64,000 bases of DNA from Rhodospirillales bacterium (GCA_007695045.1 REEP01000069.1:16411-80410); one strand, 5' to 3'; shown: positions 47,974-56,897, counted from the first letter of the stretch. Notes: a model not told the origin generated them from the sequence alone. Made by a program: numbers and translations.

Positions 47974-48854
47974 CCCCCGTGCTCCATCCGTCCCGACAAC
48001 ACTTGCCACCCCCCCTTCAGGACACGGCCTGGCTGTCCCGGCATCTGCACGATCCCGGCGTCCGTGTTCTGGACGGAAGCTTCCACCTGCCGGGGAGCGG
48101 TCGCGACCCGCGGGCCGAGTTCCGGCGCTGCCGCATCCCCGGGGCCGCCTTCTTCGACATCGATGCCGTGTGCGACCCCGTTTCACCGCTGCCGCACATG
48201 CAACCGTCGGCCGAGTCCTTCACCGCCCATATAGCCCGCCTCGGCATCGGCGCCGATCATCTCGTGGTCGTCTATGACGCACCCGGATCGTGCGCGGCCG
48301 CGCGCGTGTGGTGGTCGTTCCGGCTGTTCGGCCATGACCAGGTGGTGGTGCTGGACGGCGGCCTCGCCAAGTGGTGCCGCGAAGGCAGGCCGGTGGCGGA
48401 AGTCCCGCCGACGGAGTCGGCCGTACCGCCGGCGCCCCCGTTCCGGGCCCGGTACCGCTCTCATCTGGTCCGGCGCGCCGAGGATTTATTGGCCAACCTG
48501 GACCACCGCCGCGAGCAGGTCGTGGACAACCGCCCGCCCGGCCGCTTCGCCGGGGTGGATCCGGAGCCACGGCCGGCGGCCCGCACCGGCCACATCCCCG
48601 GCAGCGTCAACCTGCCGTCCGCGTCCCTGTTCGATCCGACGGAGGGCACCTGGCGGCCGCCGGCCGAACTGGCCCAGGCGTTCACGGCCGCCGGCATTGA
48701 TCTGGACCGGCCGATCGTCGGCACGTGCGGCTCCGGTGTCACCGCCTGCACCACCGCCTTCGCCGCCTACCTGCTCGGCCGCGACGATGTTGCCGTCTAC
48801 GATGGCTCGTGGGCCGAATGGGGGAACCGCGATGACGCGCCGGTCGAACGATAG
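47961..48854 (+). CDS. sseA: 3-mercaptopyruvate sulfurtransferase
   Basis: A 297-residue double-rhodanese protein. The first domain has VRVLDGSFHLPGSGRDP and CRIPGAAFFDID; the second holds the active-site loop GTCGSGVTACTTA. CGSGVT is the mercaptopyruvate-type loop, in contrast to CRKGVT of thiosulfate enzymes. The start is taken as GTG 47961, overlapping the cysK stop by 13 bases; GTG 47979 is an alternative. It would transfer sulfur from mercaptopyruvate to thiols. Confidence 0.9.
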   Translation: MARLTPVLHPSRQHLPPPLQDTAWLSRHLHDPGVRVLDGSFHLPGSGRDPRAEFRRCRIPGAAFFDIDAVCDPVSPLPHMQPSAESFTAHIARLGIGADHLVVVYDAPGSCAAARVWWSFRLFGHDQVVVLDGGLAKWCREGRPVAEVPPTESAVPPAPPFRARYRSHLVRRAEDLLANLDHRREQVVDNRPPGRFAGVDPEPRPAARTGHIPGSVNLPSASLFDPTEGTWRPPAELAQAFTAAGIDLDRPIVGTCGSGVTACTTAFAAYLLGRDDVAVYDGSWAEWGNRDDAPVER

Positions 48855-48867
48855 GCACGAGGAACGG

Positions 48868-50013
48868 ATGGCAACCCGGCTGGTCACGGCCGGGCGCGAT
48901 CCGTTCGCCAACCACGGCGTGGTCAACCCGCCTGTCTATCATGCATCCACCATCGTTTACCCGACGCTGGCGGCCCTCGAGGAAGCCGATCGCACGCCGT
49001 TCGAGGGCACCCGGTATGGCCGGCGCGGCACCCCGACCACGTTCGCGCTGGAGGACGCGGTCACCGCGCTGGAGGGCGGCTACCGAACCATCGCCGTGCC
49101 GTCGGGCCTCAACGCCATCACCACCTGTCTGTTGGCGTTCCTCAAACAGGGCGATCACCTGCTGATCGGCGACACCGTCTATGCCCCGACCCGCCGCTTC
49201 TGCGACGTGGTGCTGAAGGGGCTCGGCGTGACGGTCACCTACGTCGATCCGCTGGCCGACATTGCTCCGCTGCTGCGCCCGGAGACCCGTGTGGTGTTCA
49301 TGGAATCCCCGGGCTCGCTGACATACGAAATCCAGGACGTGGCGGCCGCGGCAGCAGCAGCCCGCGCCGCCGGGGCCGTCTCCATCATCGACAACACCTG
49401 GGCCGCCGGCCTGCTGTTCCGTCCCTTGGAGCACGGCGTCGACATCACCATCCAGGCCGCCACCAAGTACATCGTCGGCCATTCCGACGCCATGCTCGGG
49501 ACCATCACCACAACCGAGGCGACGTTCCTCCGGGTCAAGCGGGCATCCGCCTTGTTGGGCGTGGCGGTGGGGCCCGACGACTGCTATCTGGCGCTCCGGG
49601 GCCTCCGCACCCTGGCGCCGCGACTGGCGCGCCATCAGGACAGCGCGCTCCGCATCGCCCGATGGCTGGAGGCGCGGCCCGAGGTGCGAGCCGTGCTCTA
49701 CCCCGCACTCCCATCGTTTCCAGGCCACGACCTGTGGCGGCGGGATTTCGCCGGCGCCAATGGCCTCCTCTCCGTCGTCCTGCAGACCGTCGAGCGCGAG
49801 GCCCTCGCCCGCATGCTGGACAGTCTCAACCTGTTCGCGCTCGGCTACAGCTGGGGCGGATACGAAAGCCTGGTGGTGCCGTTCGACGCTGCCGCGGTGC
49901 GCACCGCCACGCGGTGGACCGGGGGCGGCCCCTGCCTCCGGCTGCACGTGGGCCTGGAGGATCCCGACGATCTGATCGCGGATCTGGCACAAGGCCTGGA
50001 ACGGCTGGGGTGA
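48868..50013 (+). CDS. metC: Cystathionine beta-lyase
   Basis: A 381-residue Cys/Met-metabolism PLP enzyme. Motifs: VVNPPVYHASTIVYPTL, the GTRYGRRGTPTTFALEDAV segment, VPSGLNAITTCLLAFL, SIIDNTWAAGLLFRPLEHGVDI and the PLP lysine in QAATKYIVGHSDAMLG. ATG 48868 has GAGGAA close upstream; ATG 48832 would overlap sseA. In this module it cleaves cystathionine to homocysteine, pyruvate and ammonia. Confidence 0.93.
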   Translation: MATRLVTAGRDPFANHGVVNPPVYHASTIVYPTLAALEEADRTPFEGTRYGRRGTPTTFALEDAVTALEGGYRTIAVPSGLNAITTCLLAFLKQGDHLLIGDTVYAPTRRFCDVVLKGLGVTVTYVDPLADIAPLLRPETRVVFMESPGSLTYEIQDVAAAAAAARAAGAVSIIDNTWAAGLLFRPLEHGVDITIQAATKYIVGHSDAMLGTITTTEATFLRVKRASALLGVAVGPDDCYLALRGLRTLAPRLARHQDSALRIARWLEARPEVRAVLYPALPSFPGHDLWRRDFAGANGLLSVVLQTVEREALARMLDSLNLFALGYSWGGYESLVVPFDAAAVRTATRWTGGGPCLRLHVGLEDPDDLIADLAQGLERLG

Positions 50014-50047
50014 GACGGCGGAACGGCATCCCGCCCGCTGCGGCGCC

Positions 50048-50527
50048 TCAGACCGGTCGATGGCCCTTCAGCACCCGCATGCGCTCGATCATGTGTGCGT
50101 TCAGGATGGCGTAGGCGCGTTCGTCCAGGTCGAGAAAACTGACGACCAGGCGGCGGCTGGCGTCGTCGGCCCGCACCACCCGCGCGCGCACCCGGACCTC
50201 GGCCATCGAGCCGTCCAGCAGGGCGATACGATCCAGGATGAACAGGGCGCCCGGAGTCAGCCGGCCCTCGTATCCCTCGATCATGAAGCCGCCCAGGCTC
50301 CAGTTGTGGGACAGGTAGGAACGGCCCTCCACCTGCAGGGTGATGGCGGGCACCCTCACCCGCTCGTGGCGGCGCCTGTCCTCGATGGGGAACCTTACAC
50401 TTTCGGCCAAAGCGCCCCGCCCTTGCCCTGTCGCCCCGATCCGTCCGTTGATGCGCAGGCTGCCCCCGACGTCGCCATGAAGACCATCACCTTGCTGCAT
50501 TACTAACACAATTTGTCGTGCCGGCAT
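50048..50527 (-). CDS. PilZ-domain protein, putative cyclic-di-GMP receptor
   Basis: A 159-residue protein with a PilZ domain over residues 55-150. The arginine motif is DRRRHERVRVP and the second motif reads NWSLGGFMIEGY, where Asn replaces the usual Asp of D/NxSxxG, which is tolerated. These are the c-di-GMP contacts. Start ATG 50527 follows a GAGG; ATG 50500 is an alternative. No partner enzyme is adjacent. It faces metC convergently and borders the AT-rich islet. Confidence 0.82.
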   Translation of the reverse strand: MPARQIVLVMQQGDGLHGDVGGSLRINGRIGATGQGRGALAESVRFPIEDRRRHERVRVPAITLQVEGRSYLSHNWSLGGFMIEGYEGRLTPGALFILDRIALLDGSMAEVRVRARVVRADDASRRLVVSFLDLDERAYAILNAHMIERMRVLKGHRPV

Positions 50528-50602
50528 CAAGCCTCGTCTCTCAGCTCGCGCTCGGGCATACCCGGCCCGTGCCCGCCGCGGAGATCCGTGACAATCGCGC
50601 AT

Positions 50603-51019
50603 CGTCCCCGAAAAGGCTCACCGTTCGGTTAACCCATGCGCGCTCGCGACCGTGTCGGGGAAACAGCCCCGGAGAGGCCGTCCGCGGGCGACAACAAGGC
50701 GCACATCTGGTTTCTTTTTGAGGGCAAGAAATGCAGTTTGAACGCGCCCAAAACCGGTTTTTTCAGACTAACCCTCTGATATCAAACAAAACCAGGAGAT
50801 CCGGCGCGGGACACTGTATGTTCGCGGTAGGGACGCGCATTGCTGCGCGCCGCTCAATGGCTGGCCTGCATGTTCCCCTGTCAACGCTTCGCCCTGGCCC
50901 TCGCGGACCACGGCGCATGACTCGGGCCGGTGTGGGTCGCTACTCCTTCTCCGCAGGGAACTCTCTCCCCCCATCTCTCGCCGGTCTGACGGCGAAGCAT
51001 TCTAAATTATATCGCAGTA
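50603..51019. other. Gene-free boundary segment before the AT-rich islet
   Basis: No credible gene. The first part is host-like; 50700-50810 is AT-rich with runs of A and T; 50815-50995 is a GC-rich block (around CCCCTGTCAACGCTTCGCCC and GCATGACTCGGG) that looks like the kind of conserved non-coding remnant often found beside mobile elements, though I cannot name it. Beyond 50995 the sequence turns abruptly AT-rich at the glycosyltransferase 3' end. Confidence 0.4.
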
Positions 51020-52099
51020 TCATGCAAAATTCTCCAGAAACCTTGCGGTATTTTGATCAAAATTAGCACGAGAAATTACTTTTTCCCTGTTCGTTGATAA
51101 ATTCATTTCCAGATAAGAATTGTGGGCTCTAGCCAGCGCAAGCGCAAGATTCTCGATCGTAAGTTCTTTAACAATTATCCCGCAGGAATCACTGAGCCAT
51201 TCTTCATAGACTGGGAGTGCATTCACGACCGGCAGCAAACCAATATACATAGCCTCCAGCAATGAAAGTGGCAAGCCATCGGTCTTGGGTATTGAAATGA
51301 AAACATCGAAATCTTTCATTTCATTTAGCAGTGTGTAGTGATCCACGAACCCGCGCAAGACTATTTTTGATCTAATTTGGGGGTCAAGGCTGCTTATTAA
51401 AGAATTTATTCTCGCCACGTCCGATTCGGAGCCCTTTCCATAAATATAAAGCTGAGAACTAACGTTTCTATCCCTAACAAAAAAAGCAAATGACTGAATA
51501 ATAAGATCTATATTGTAGTGAGGAGACCAATGTCTATTTGAAACGAATTTTGTGCAATCTGGAGATTTTTTCCCAGCTTCTTTGCAAAGAGCAGGCTGCA
51601 GCTTCACTCCATATTGAAATACATCAATAATATTTGAACTTATCCGACCGCTCATCTTCAACAATTTCTCTTTTATGGAAGCTGAAGGAGCATTTATCCA
51701 GGCCGCTCGTTCTAATATTGGCGCATAAATGGCACGACTTAATAAATTAATTCTGATAGCGTTAACGTCAGATCCCCAACAGCTCAATAACACTTTATCC
51801 GATTTTAGCAATCGAACAGAAAGACCATAAGACGAAAGATAATGAACACTTGTTACGGCCGGCCTCAGACTTCTAGAGAAGAAAAAGACAGCCCAATACA
51901 ATATCACAAAGTCCAGCCTCGTTCTCGTCTTTCCACAATTTATTATTTTAAATTGGCCCTTAGAGTTATCCCATACACCCTTATGAATTGTAAATAAATA
52001 GATCATCTCGTCAGGCTTGGGCGTGAAGTTTTCAAACCATTTTTGAACGTGACCACTCGATAGCGGCCCGATGATGAATTTAACGGTTTTTTTCGCCAT
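51020..52099 (-). CDS. Family-4-type glycosyltransferase, AT-rich, likely acquired
   Basis: A 359-residue GT-B fold glycosyltransferase. The C-terminal donor-binding half has the sequence CTKFVSNRHWSPHYNIDLIIQSF, SSQLYIYGKGSESD and the motif SIPKTDGLPLSLLEAMYIGLLPVV, corresponding to the E-x7-E region of GT4 enzymes (first acid is Asp). Base and codon use are strikingly AT-rich (many AAA, ATT, TTT codons) compared with every neighbour, so recent transfer is likely. There is no clear ribosome site before ATG 52099 and no other polysaccharide gene nearby, so it may be a stranded fragment of a surface-glycan cluster. Confidence 0.8.
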   Translation of the reverse strand: MAKKTVKFIIGPLSSGHVQKWFENFTPKPDEMIYLFTIHKGVWDNSKGQFKIINCGKTRTRLDFVILYWAVFFFSRSLRPAVTSVHYLSSYGLSVRLLKSDKVLLSCWGSDVNAIRINLLSRAIYAPILERAAWINAPSASIKEKLLKMSGRISSNIIDVFQYGVKLQPALCKEAGKKSPDCTKFVSNRHWSPHYNIDLIIQSFAFFVRDRNVSSQLYIYGKGSESDVARINSLISSLDPQIRSKIVLRGFVDHYTLLNEMKDFDVFISIPKTDGLPLSLLEAMYIGLLPVVNALPVYEEWLSDSCGIIVKELTIENLALALARAHNSYLEMNLSTNREKVISRANFDQNTARFLENFA

Positions 52100-52265
52100 G
52101 ACGTTTGTTCGGAGAGGCTAAGCCATCATGTCCGAGAGGCGGGGACGGGTTGAGATGATCCGTCTCGAAATTTCGAGTAAGGCAGGCCGCAATGCTGACG
52201 ATAGTTGCTTCGATCGTCGGAGACGATCTCCAAGCACTGAACGAGGCGGACCATGACTCTGCGCA

Positions 52266-52445
52266 GGCAAGCACGTCAACAAGAAAACGATTGAGGTCGC
52301 GTCGCTTGATGCGGCCGCGCAGACAGACGTTCGGTTCTACGGTGCGACTGCGAAGCCACCGGAGGCGATGCGTAGGCTGTGCCGGAAGCTGTCCCAGGAC
52401 GGTGCGCCGCTGCACGTCGGACATGAGGAAGGTCCTTGCGCCTGA
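52266..52445 (+). pseudogene. IS110-family transposase N-terminal fragment
   Basis: A 59-codon frame, ending in TGA at 52443-52445, reads GKHVNKKTIEVASLDAA, then TDVRFYGATAKPPEAMRRLCRKL and LHVGHEEGPCA. This matches the N-terminal DEDD-domain region of IS110/IS1111 transposases (pattern VxKKTIxVAxAD, EVRFxGTIxNTPxA, FCYEAGPCGYG). The rest of the gene is absent; the sequence breaks off directly at the IS3-type fragment. Confidence 0.75.
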
Positions 52446-52499
52446 GGTGGACCCGATCGGCTGGACAGTTGGGACGCGGCATTAAGGTGTGGCTCCCCT

Positions 52500-52915
52500 T
52501 CGAATCAAATATGTACTCAACCTGTCGTTGATACTGCGGCTGTGGACACGTGGGCAACGCGTCAGCGGTGTCCATTATATCCACAGGCCGGCCCGTCGCC
52601 GCGTGCACAGCGATCGGTGTCTGATATCCGTGCGCCTGGTGCAAGCGTTCCTCGTTTTAGCCGCGGAGCCCGGCGCCAATCCCGGCGCGCGCTGCCGTCA
52701 CGGTCTCGTAGGCATGCAGGTAGACTTCCTCGTATTTCACGATCCGCCACCGCGGCTCGATGAAGATGTTGACGCTTCGCGTCCCGTGCCGGCAGTCGAG
52801 TCAGCGGTCGCGGCCGTCCATAAAGATCGCTGCGCCGTGCGCTTCGAGCATGCCGGTCAAGGCCAAGCCGGTGAACAGGCTGCCCTGGTCGGTGTTGAGA
52901 CAAGGGGCTCCGCAA
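52500..52915 (-). pseudogene. IS3-family transposase (OrfB) C-terminal fragment
   Basis: One continuous minus-strand frame encodes the end of an IS3-type DDE transposase: NTDQGSLFTGLALTGMLEAHG, IFMDGRD, then a stop (TGA at 52801-52803), NIFIEPRWRIVKYEEVYLHAYETVTAARAG, a second stop (TAA at 52657-52659), and NEERLHQAHGYQTPIAV. These match the canonical FNTDQGSQFTS, DGRGRWxDNxFxERLWRSxKYEEVYLHAY and RPHQALGYRTP blocks. Two in-frame stops and loss of the N-terminal part show it is dead. The other sequence in 52100-53117 holds no recognisable gene. Confidence 0.85.
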
Positions 52916-53117
52916 CATCAACCGTGGCCGGAGTTTGGACGCCGATGCTGGCTGGCTTTTTCGAAGCCGATTGACCAATACCACAGACACACCTCGCCCG
53001 TCCTCGGCAACATCTTGTCGGCATACTGCGCACGACGCTCGACTTGCACCGGCAGGTCGGCGGATCGGGACGGCGCCCGATCCACCGTTTTCGTCATTGC
53101 CGGCCCGGGCCCCGGCT

Positions 53118-55931
53118 CTACCCCGTGGCCCCCAGTCCACTCGCGATCGCGCTCAAGGTCAGCAGGAGTTGCGATTCCAGTTCCTCGACCAGACGATCGT
53201 CGGCGATGCCCCTTTGCTTGCGCCACTGACGCAGGATCTGGATCTGCTGCCGGTGTAGCGGCCGCAGACCTTCCCGGCGCAGGTTCAAGGTCGCATGGAT
53301 GCGCGGACGCCGCTCGGACAGGGGGCCGCCGAAAATCGTCCCCAGCGCCTGTTCGGTCTTCTGGTACTCGGCCCGGATCAACGTCATGAAACGCTCGCGG
53401 ATCGTGCTGTCCTCCACGAGGTCGGCGTAGAGCGTCATCATCTCGGGATCGGCCGCGGCAAGGCTGCTGGCGGCGCTGCTGATCACGTAACGCAGGGGCG
53501 GCCAGTCGAAGGCGTACCGACGCAATGTCTCGAACGCCGCCGGATCCTCGGTTCGCAGCCGCTCAAGGGCACTCCCGACGCCATACCAGCCGGACAGGAG
53601 AAAGCGCGACTGACTCCAACTGAACACCCAGGGGATCGCCCGCAGATCGGCCAGGGTACGTTGGGCCGTCCTGCGGACCGGCCGCGAACCGATCCGGCTG
53701 GACTCGATGGCGTCGATCGGCGTGGCCTGGGTCCAGAAGGCGAGAAAGCCCTCCGTCCCGAGGAGCGCCTGATAGGTCGCCCGGCTCCATTCCGCCAGCC
53801 GGGTCATCAGCGGGGCGAGCTGTGGCGTGACCTCATCCTGCTCACCCATCCGGGCATGTTTGAGGGTAACGGCTGTGGTCCCGGCGAGCAGCAGCTCCAG
53901 ATTGTGGGCCGCGGTGATGCGGTTGGCATACTTCTGACCGATGACTTCGCCCTGCTCGGTCAGGCGAAGATCGCCGTTCAGCGTACCGACCGGCAGGGCA
54001 TTGAGGAAACGATGGGTCGGACCGGCACCGCGGCTCGTGGTCCCCCCGCGTCCGTGAAAGAAGCGGATCCGTACGCCCGCGGCGCGGCCGACGGCCGCCA
54101 TTTCGGCCTGAGCGCGATAAACCGCCCACAGGCTCGCGAAAGTGCCGCCGTCCTTGTTGCTGTCGCTGTACCCGACCATGACCTGCTGCACCGGCCGGTC
54201 GAGGCCATCCATGCGCGCCTGGTACGCAAGCGATCGCCGGGTCAGGGGATGGTCGAGGAAACTTTGCAGGATCGCGGGCGCGCGCTCGAGGTCATCAATG
54301 GTCTCGAACAGCGGGACGATCGGCATCTCGCAGACGAGACCGTCGGCACGCTCGACCACAAGGCCCGCTTCTCGCGCCAGCACATAGACGACGAGCAGAT
54401 CGGACAGGCTCCGGGTCATGCTGATGATCAGGGAGCCGAGACCGTCGCGGCCATGCGCCCGGATGTGCGCACCGATCACGCCATAGCAACTGAGGACGGC
54501 ATCCGCTTCCGGCCCCACGCTCACGTCCATGCGTGCGAAAGGCCGAAGGGAGTTCAATTCGCCGCTCAGCAGCTCGATCCGCTTCTCTTCCGGCCACTGC
54601 GGGAACTGTGCGTCCTTCGATCCGGCCGCCGCCAGAAGCTGATCCATCGCACGGTCATGGAACTGACTGTTCTGGCGAATGTCGAGCTTGGCCAGATGGA
54701 AACCGAAGGTGCGCACCGCGTCCAGGACAGGTGCCACCTCGGCATCCGCCAGGCGTGGTGCCCCGCTTTCCGCCAGCATCCTGTAGAGCGTCGAGAGTTC
54801 TTCGATCAACTCGGCAGCCTTGCCGTACCGGGTCGCATCCGGCTGAAGCCTGCCGTCCTCGGTCACGTCGCCCTCCATGGGAAGGCGTGCGATCATGAGG
54901 TTGACGATGTGCCGCCAGGGCTCGTCGGGATTTCGGGCGATGGCGCGCTGACCGGACTCACCGAGGCGTTGCACCAGATCGGTGACCCAGCCGGTGAGCG
55001 CCGCGGGAGGCCGCTGCAGCCGGTCGGACAGACTGAGATGGCGGGCCAGGTTCAACAGTTTCTCGTGCGCCAGGGAGAGGGCATGGGAACGCAGTTCGCG
55101 CAAGGTGGCGGCGGTGACGTCGGCGGTGACAAAAGGATGGCCATCCCGGTCGCCGCCCACCCAGTCACCGAAAGACAGGCGGGGTCGACAGTGGGGATCC
55201 TGCAGGAGCGCCGGCTCGAAGCCCGCAGCACTCCAGGCCTGCCGGAGCCTGCGGTTGACGACCGGCAGCGTCTCCGGGAAGACGTTGCGCAGGTAGTGAA
55301 CGATGTTTCTGAGTTCCGCGGCCACATCGGGCTTTTCGAGAAAGATCTCGCCCGTGCGCCACAGCCGCTCGAGGAGCGCCTTGATCCCGGCGCGGATGTC
55401 CTCCTGTTCCGCCTGCGTGTACATCGTGTTTTCGCGTTGGAGAAGTTGCAGGTAGAGCTCGCGATGGTGCTCCAGCACCGTCTGCCGCTTGGCCTCGGTC
55501 GGATGCGCGGTCAGCACCGCCTCCACCCTGATCTCCGGCAGGGCGCCCGCTATCTCGCCCCCGGTCAGGCCAAGAGCCTGCAACTGGGCGAACTGATCCT
55601 CCCAGGAGCCCCCGTCCTCCGCCAGCCGCCCTTCCGCCTGCAGGGTTCGCCGATGCTGGGCGATCGCATTCTCTTCGACCATGGCCAGGATCTGGAACCA
55701 GATGCAGTACGCCTGCGTCAGGCGCGTGGAGAATGCCAGATCCCCGAGGTCGCTGAAGTCCTGGGCGCCACCCTGGCCCGGCAGGGCGCGGGCGATGTCG
55801 TGCTCACCGATCTCATGCAGAACGTCGCGGAAACAGGCGGTCAGGAAAGCGAGATCGCGGTCGACCTTGACGAAGTGACCGAGCAAGGCCGAGCCCGCGA
55901 CGCCCTGAACCGGGGTTCCCGAATTGCGCAT
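53118..55931 (-). CDS. ppc: Phosphoenolpyruvate carboxylase
   Basis: A 937-residue anaplerotic enzyme making oxaloacetate from PEP and bicarbonate. The start ATG 55931 has GGAGGG upstream; the frame is open another 93 codons without conserved sequence. Catalytic motifs: VEAVLTAHPTEAKRQT, FGDWVGGDRDGHPFVT, VMVGYSDSNKDGG and FFHGRGGTTSRGAGP, with the terminal LTLSAIASGLGATG ending in Gly as in the family. It is intact even though the IS remnants lie within about 200 bases of its stop. Confidence 0.96.
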   Translation of the reverse strand: MRNSGTPVQGVAGSALLGHFVKVDRDLAFLTACFRDVLHEIGEHDIARALPGQGGAQDFSDLGDLAFSTRLTQAYCIWFQILAMVEENAIAQHRRTLQAEGRLAEDGGSWEDQFAQLQALGLTGGEIAGALPEIRVEAVLTAHPTEAKRQTVLEHHRELYLQLLQRENTMYTQAEQEDIRAGIKALLERLWRTGEIFLEKPDVAAELRNIVHYLRNVFPETLPVVNRRLRQAWSAAGFEPALLQDPHCRPRLSFGDWVGGDRDGHPFVTADVTAATLRELRSHALSLAHEKLLNLARHLSLSDRLQRPPAALTGWVTDLVQRLGESGQRAIARNPDEPWRHIVNLMIARLPMEGDVTEDGRLQPDATRYGKAAELIEELSTLYRMLAESGAPRLADAEVAPVLDAVRTFGFHLAKLDIRQNSQFHDRAMDQLLAAAGSKDAQFPQWPEEKRIELLSGELNSLRPFARMDVSVGPEADAVLSCYGVIGAHIRAHGRDGLGSLIISMTRSLSDLLVVYVLAREAGLVVERADGLVCEMPIVPLFETIDDLERAPAILQSFLDHPLTRRSLAYQARMDGLDRPVQQVMVGYSDSNKDGGTFASLWAVYRAQAEMAAVGRAAGVRIRFFHGRGGTTSRGAGPTHRFLNALPVGTLNGDLRLTEQGEVIGQKYANRITAAHNLELLLAGTTAVTLKHARMGEQDEVTPQLAPLMTRLAEWSRATYQALLGTEGFLAFWTQATPIDAIESSRIGSRPVRRTAQRTLADLRAIPWVFSWSQSRFLLSGWYGVGSALERLRTEDPAAFETLRRYAFDWPPLRYVISSAASSLAAADPEMMTLYADLVEDSTIRERFMTLIRAEYQKTEQALGTIFGGPLSERRPRIHATLNLRREGLRPLHRQQIQILRQWRKQRGIADDRLVEELESQLLLTLSAIASGLGATG

Positions 55932-56179
55932 CTCCGTACCCTCCGATGACAAGACAGGATTTCCAATTACCAGCTTGATGCGAGCCTTTGCAACACAAGC
56001 ACGGTGCCGAATTGGGAAACCGGAAATTGATGAGCAATCCGGCCAAACCCGGGATACATCAGGCCAAAATGCCCGTGTATCGTCCTGATCGGCGTAACAG
56101 GGCAAACGGCACGCCCCGGACGACGCTCCCGGGGAGGGTATCCGCAGGCTGCGTGAGGCTGAGGCTGCCGGGCGCGTCG

Positions 56180-56206
56180 CCCGGATTTCGCTTCGCTGCG
56201 TCCAGG
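56180..56206 (+). repeat. REP-like repeat, copy A
   Basis: CCCGGATTTCGCTTCGCTGCGTCC-type element sharing the core CGCTTCGCTGCRTCC with copies at 56673, 56794 and 59593. Not coding. Confidence 0.7.
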
Positions 56207-56232
56207 CCACCCCTGCCGGTTGCGAGGTCGGG

Positions 56233-56285
56233 CAGGTGCCTCGGCGGGGCGGACTCGACGGGGTGACTCAGGTGCCTCGGCGGGG
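56233..56285 (+). repeat. 17-bp direct repeat
   Basis: CAGGTGCCTCGGCGGGG occurs perfectly at 56233-56249 and again at 56269-56285, 36 bases apart. It lies between ppc and the 10-bp iterated motif. No role is evident. Confidence 0.8.
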
Positions 56286-56478
56286 GGACTTTATGCGTGG
56301 GCATGCGGCATTTCGGCAACGGTGTGGCCGGGCCTGCCCCGGCCCCGGGGCACGCCGGCGCACGTCGAAACGATCGCGTTTTGGATCGAAAAAGTGCGAT
56401 CGGGATCGGTTTTGAACCGGGTTTTTTCGGCCAAGCCCTTGAAATAACTGAAAAGATGACGAGCCGGCGCGCGATTGT

Positions 56479-56508
56479 GTATGCAAAAGTATACAAATGT
56501 ATGCATTT
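56479..56508 (+). promoter_or_regulatory. Three helical-turn-spaced 10-bp repeats (GTATGCAAAA-like)
   Basis: GTATGCAAAA, GTATACAAAT and GTATGCATTT follow each other exactly, with a 10-base period, in an AT-rich pocket. The last two also form an imperfect inverted repeat (AAATG-N4-CATTT). One-turn spacing places each unit on the same face of the helix, as in operator arrays; which protein would bind is unknown. Confidence 0.55.
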
Positions 56509-56672
56509 TGGGAATTTTATCATTTAGAATCAAGGACTTGCCATTTTGGAGGCGAGGCCCTTTTCAGAACAGGCCAAAATAACCCGGCACAATTGCACAG
56601 TTGGCACGCGAAAGCAAGGATAATATTCTTGCCACTTGGCCGGAGGGGGCCCGCTCGCTCAGCCTCAGCCGG

Positions 56673-56700
56673 CCCGGATGGAGCGAAGCGCGATCCGGGA
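56673..56700 (-). repeat. REP-like repeat, copy B (inverted)
   Basis: CCCGGATGGAGCGAAGCG and its following CGATCCGGGA are the reverse complement of the A/C/D copies. With copy C about 100 bases away it forms an inverted pair, a typical arrangement for REP-type doublets. Confidence 0.75.
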
Positions 56701-56793
56701 CTCGTCGACGCTTTGGCGACCCGTCGCTCTCGCTGGCCATCGGGCTTGCCCGGCGTGGCGACGGCGTCCGCCAACAGCGCGCCCCGCATGGGG

Positions 56794-56823
56794 ATCCCGC
56801 ATTCCGCTTCGCTGCATCCAGGG
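56794..56823 (+). repeat. REP-like repeat, copy C
   Basis: ATCCCGCATTCCGCTTCGCTGC followed by ATCCAGGG carries the same core as copies A and D, in the opposite orientation to copy B. Confidence 0.75.
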
Positions 56824-56897
56824 TGCGCTTGCTGTTCTGGGTTTGTGCCGATTCCGGGTTGTGGTAGGGTGACAACAAAATGGGGTGAGGTGAGGGG

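Larger units (their letters stand above)
55932..56897. other. Repeat-bearing non-coding region between ppc and the DUF5131 gene
   Basis: About 966 bases with no credible gene in either strand. It contains three REP-like repeats, a 17-bp direct repeat and a 10-bp iterated AT-rich motif (listed separately), with alternating GC-rich and AT-rich blocks (56440-56530 is AT-rich). It should include the ppc promoter and the promoter for DUF5131. Confidence 0.6.

Noticed and set aside
52918..53226. Additional transposase part upstream of the IS3 remnant
   Set aside because: The minus-strand sequence at 52920-53110 (e.g. KMLPRTGEVCLWYW) did not match any transposase block I know, so it is left unassigned.
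53295..55949. Open plus-strand frame of 884 codons
   Set aside because: Antisense of ppc; its sequence is typical shadow composition.
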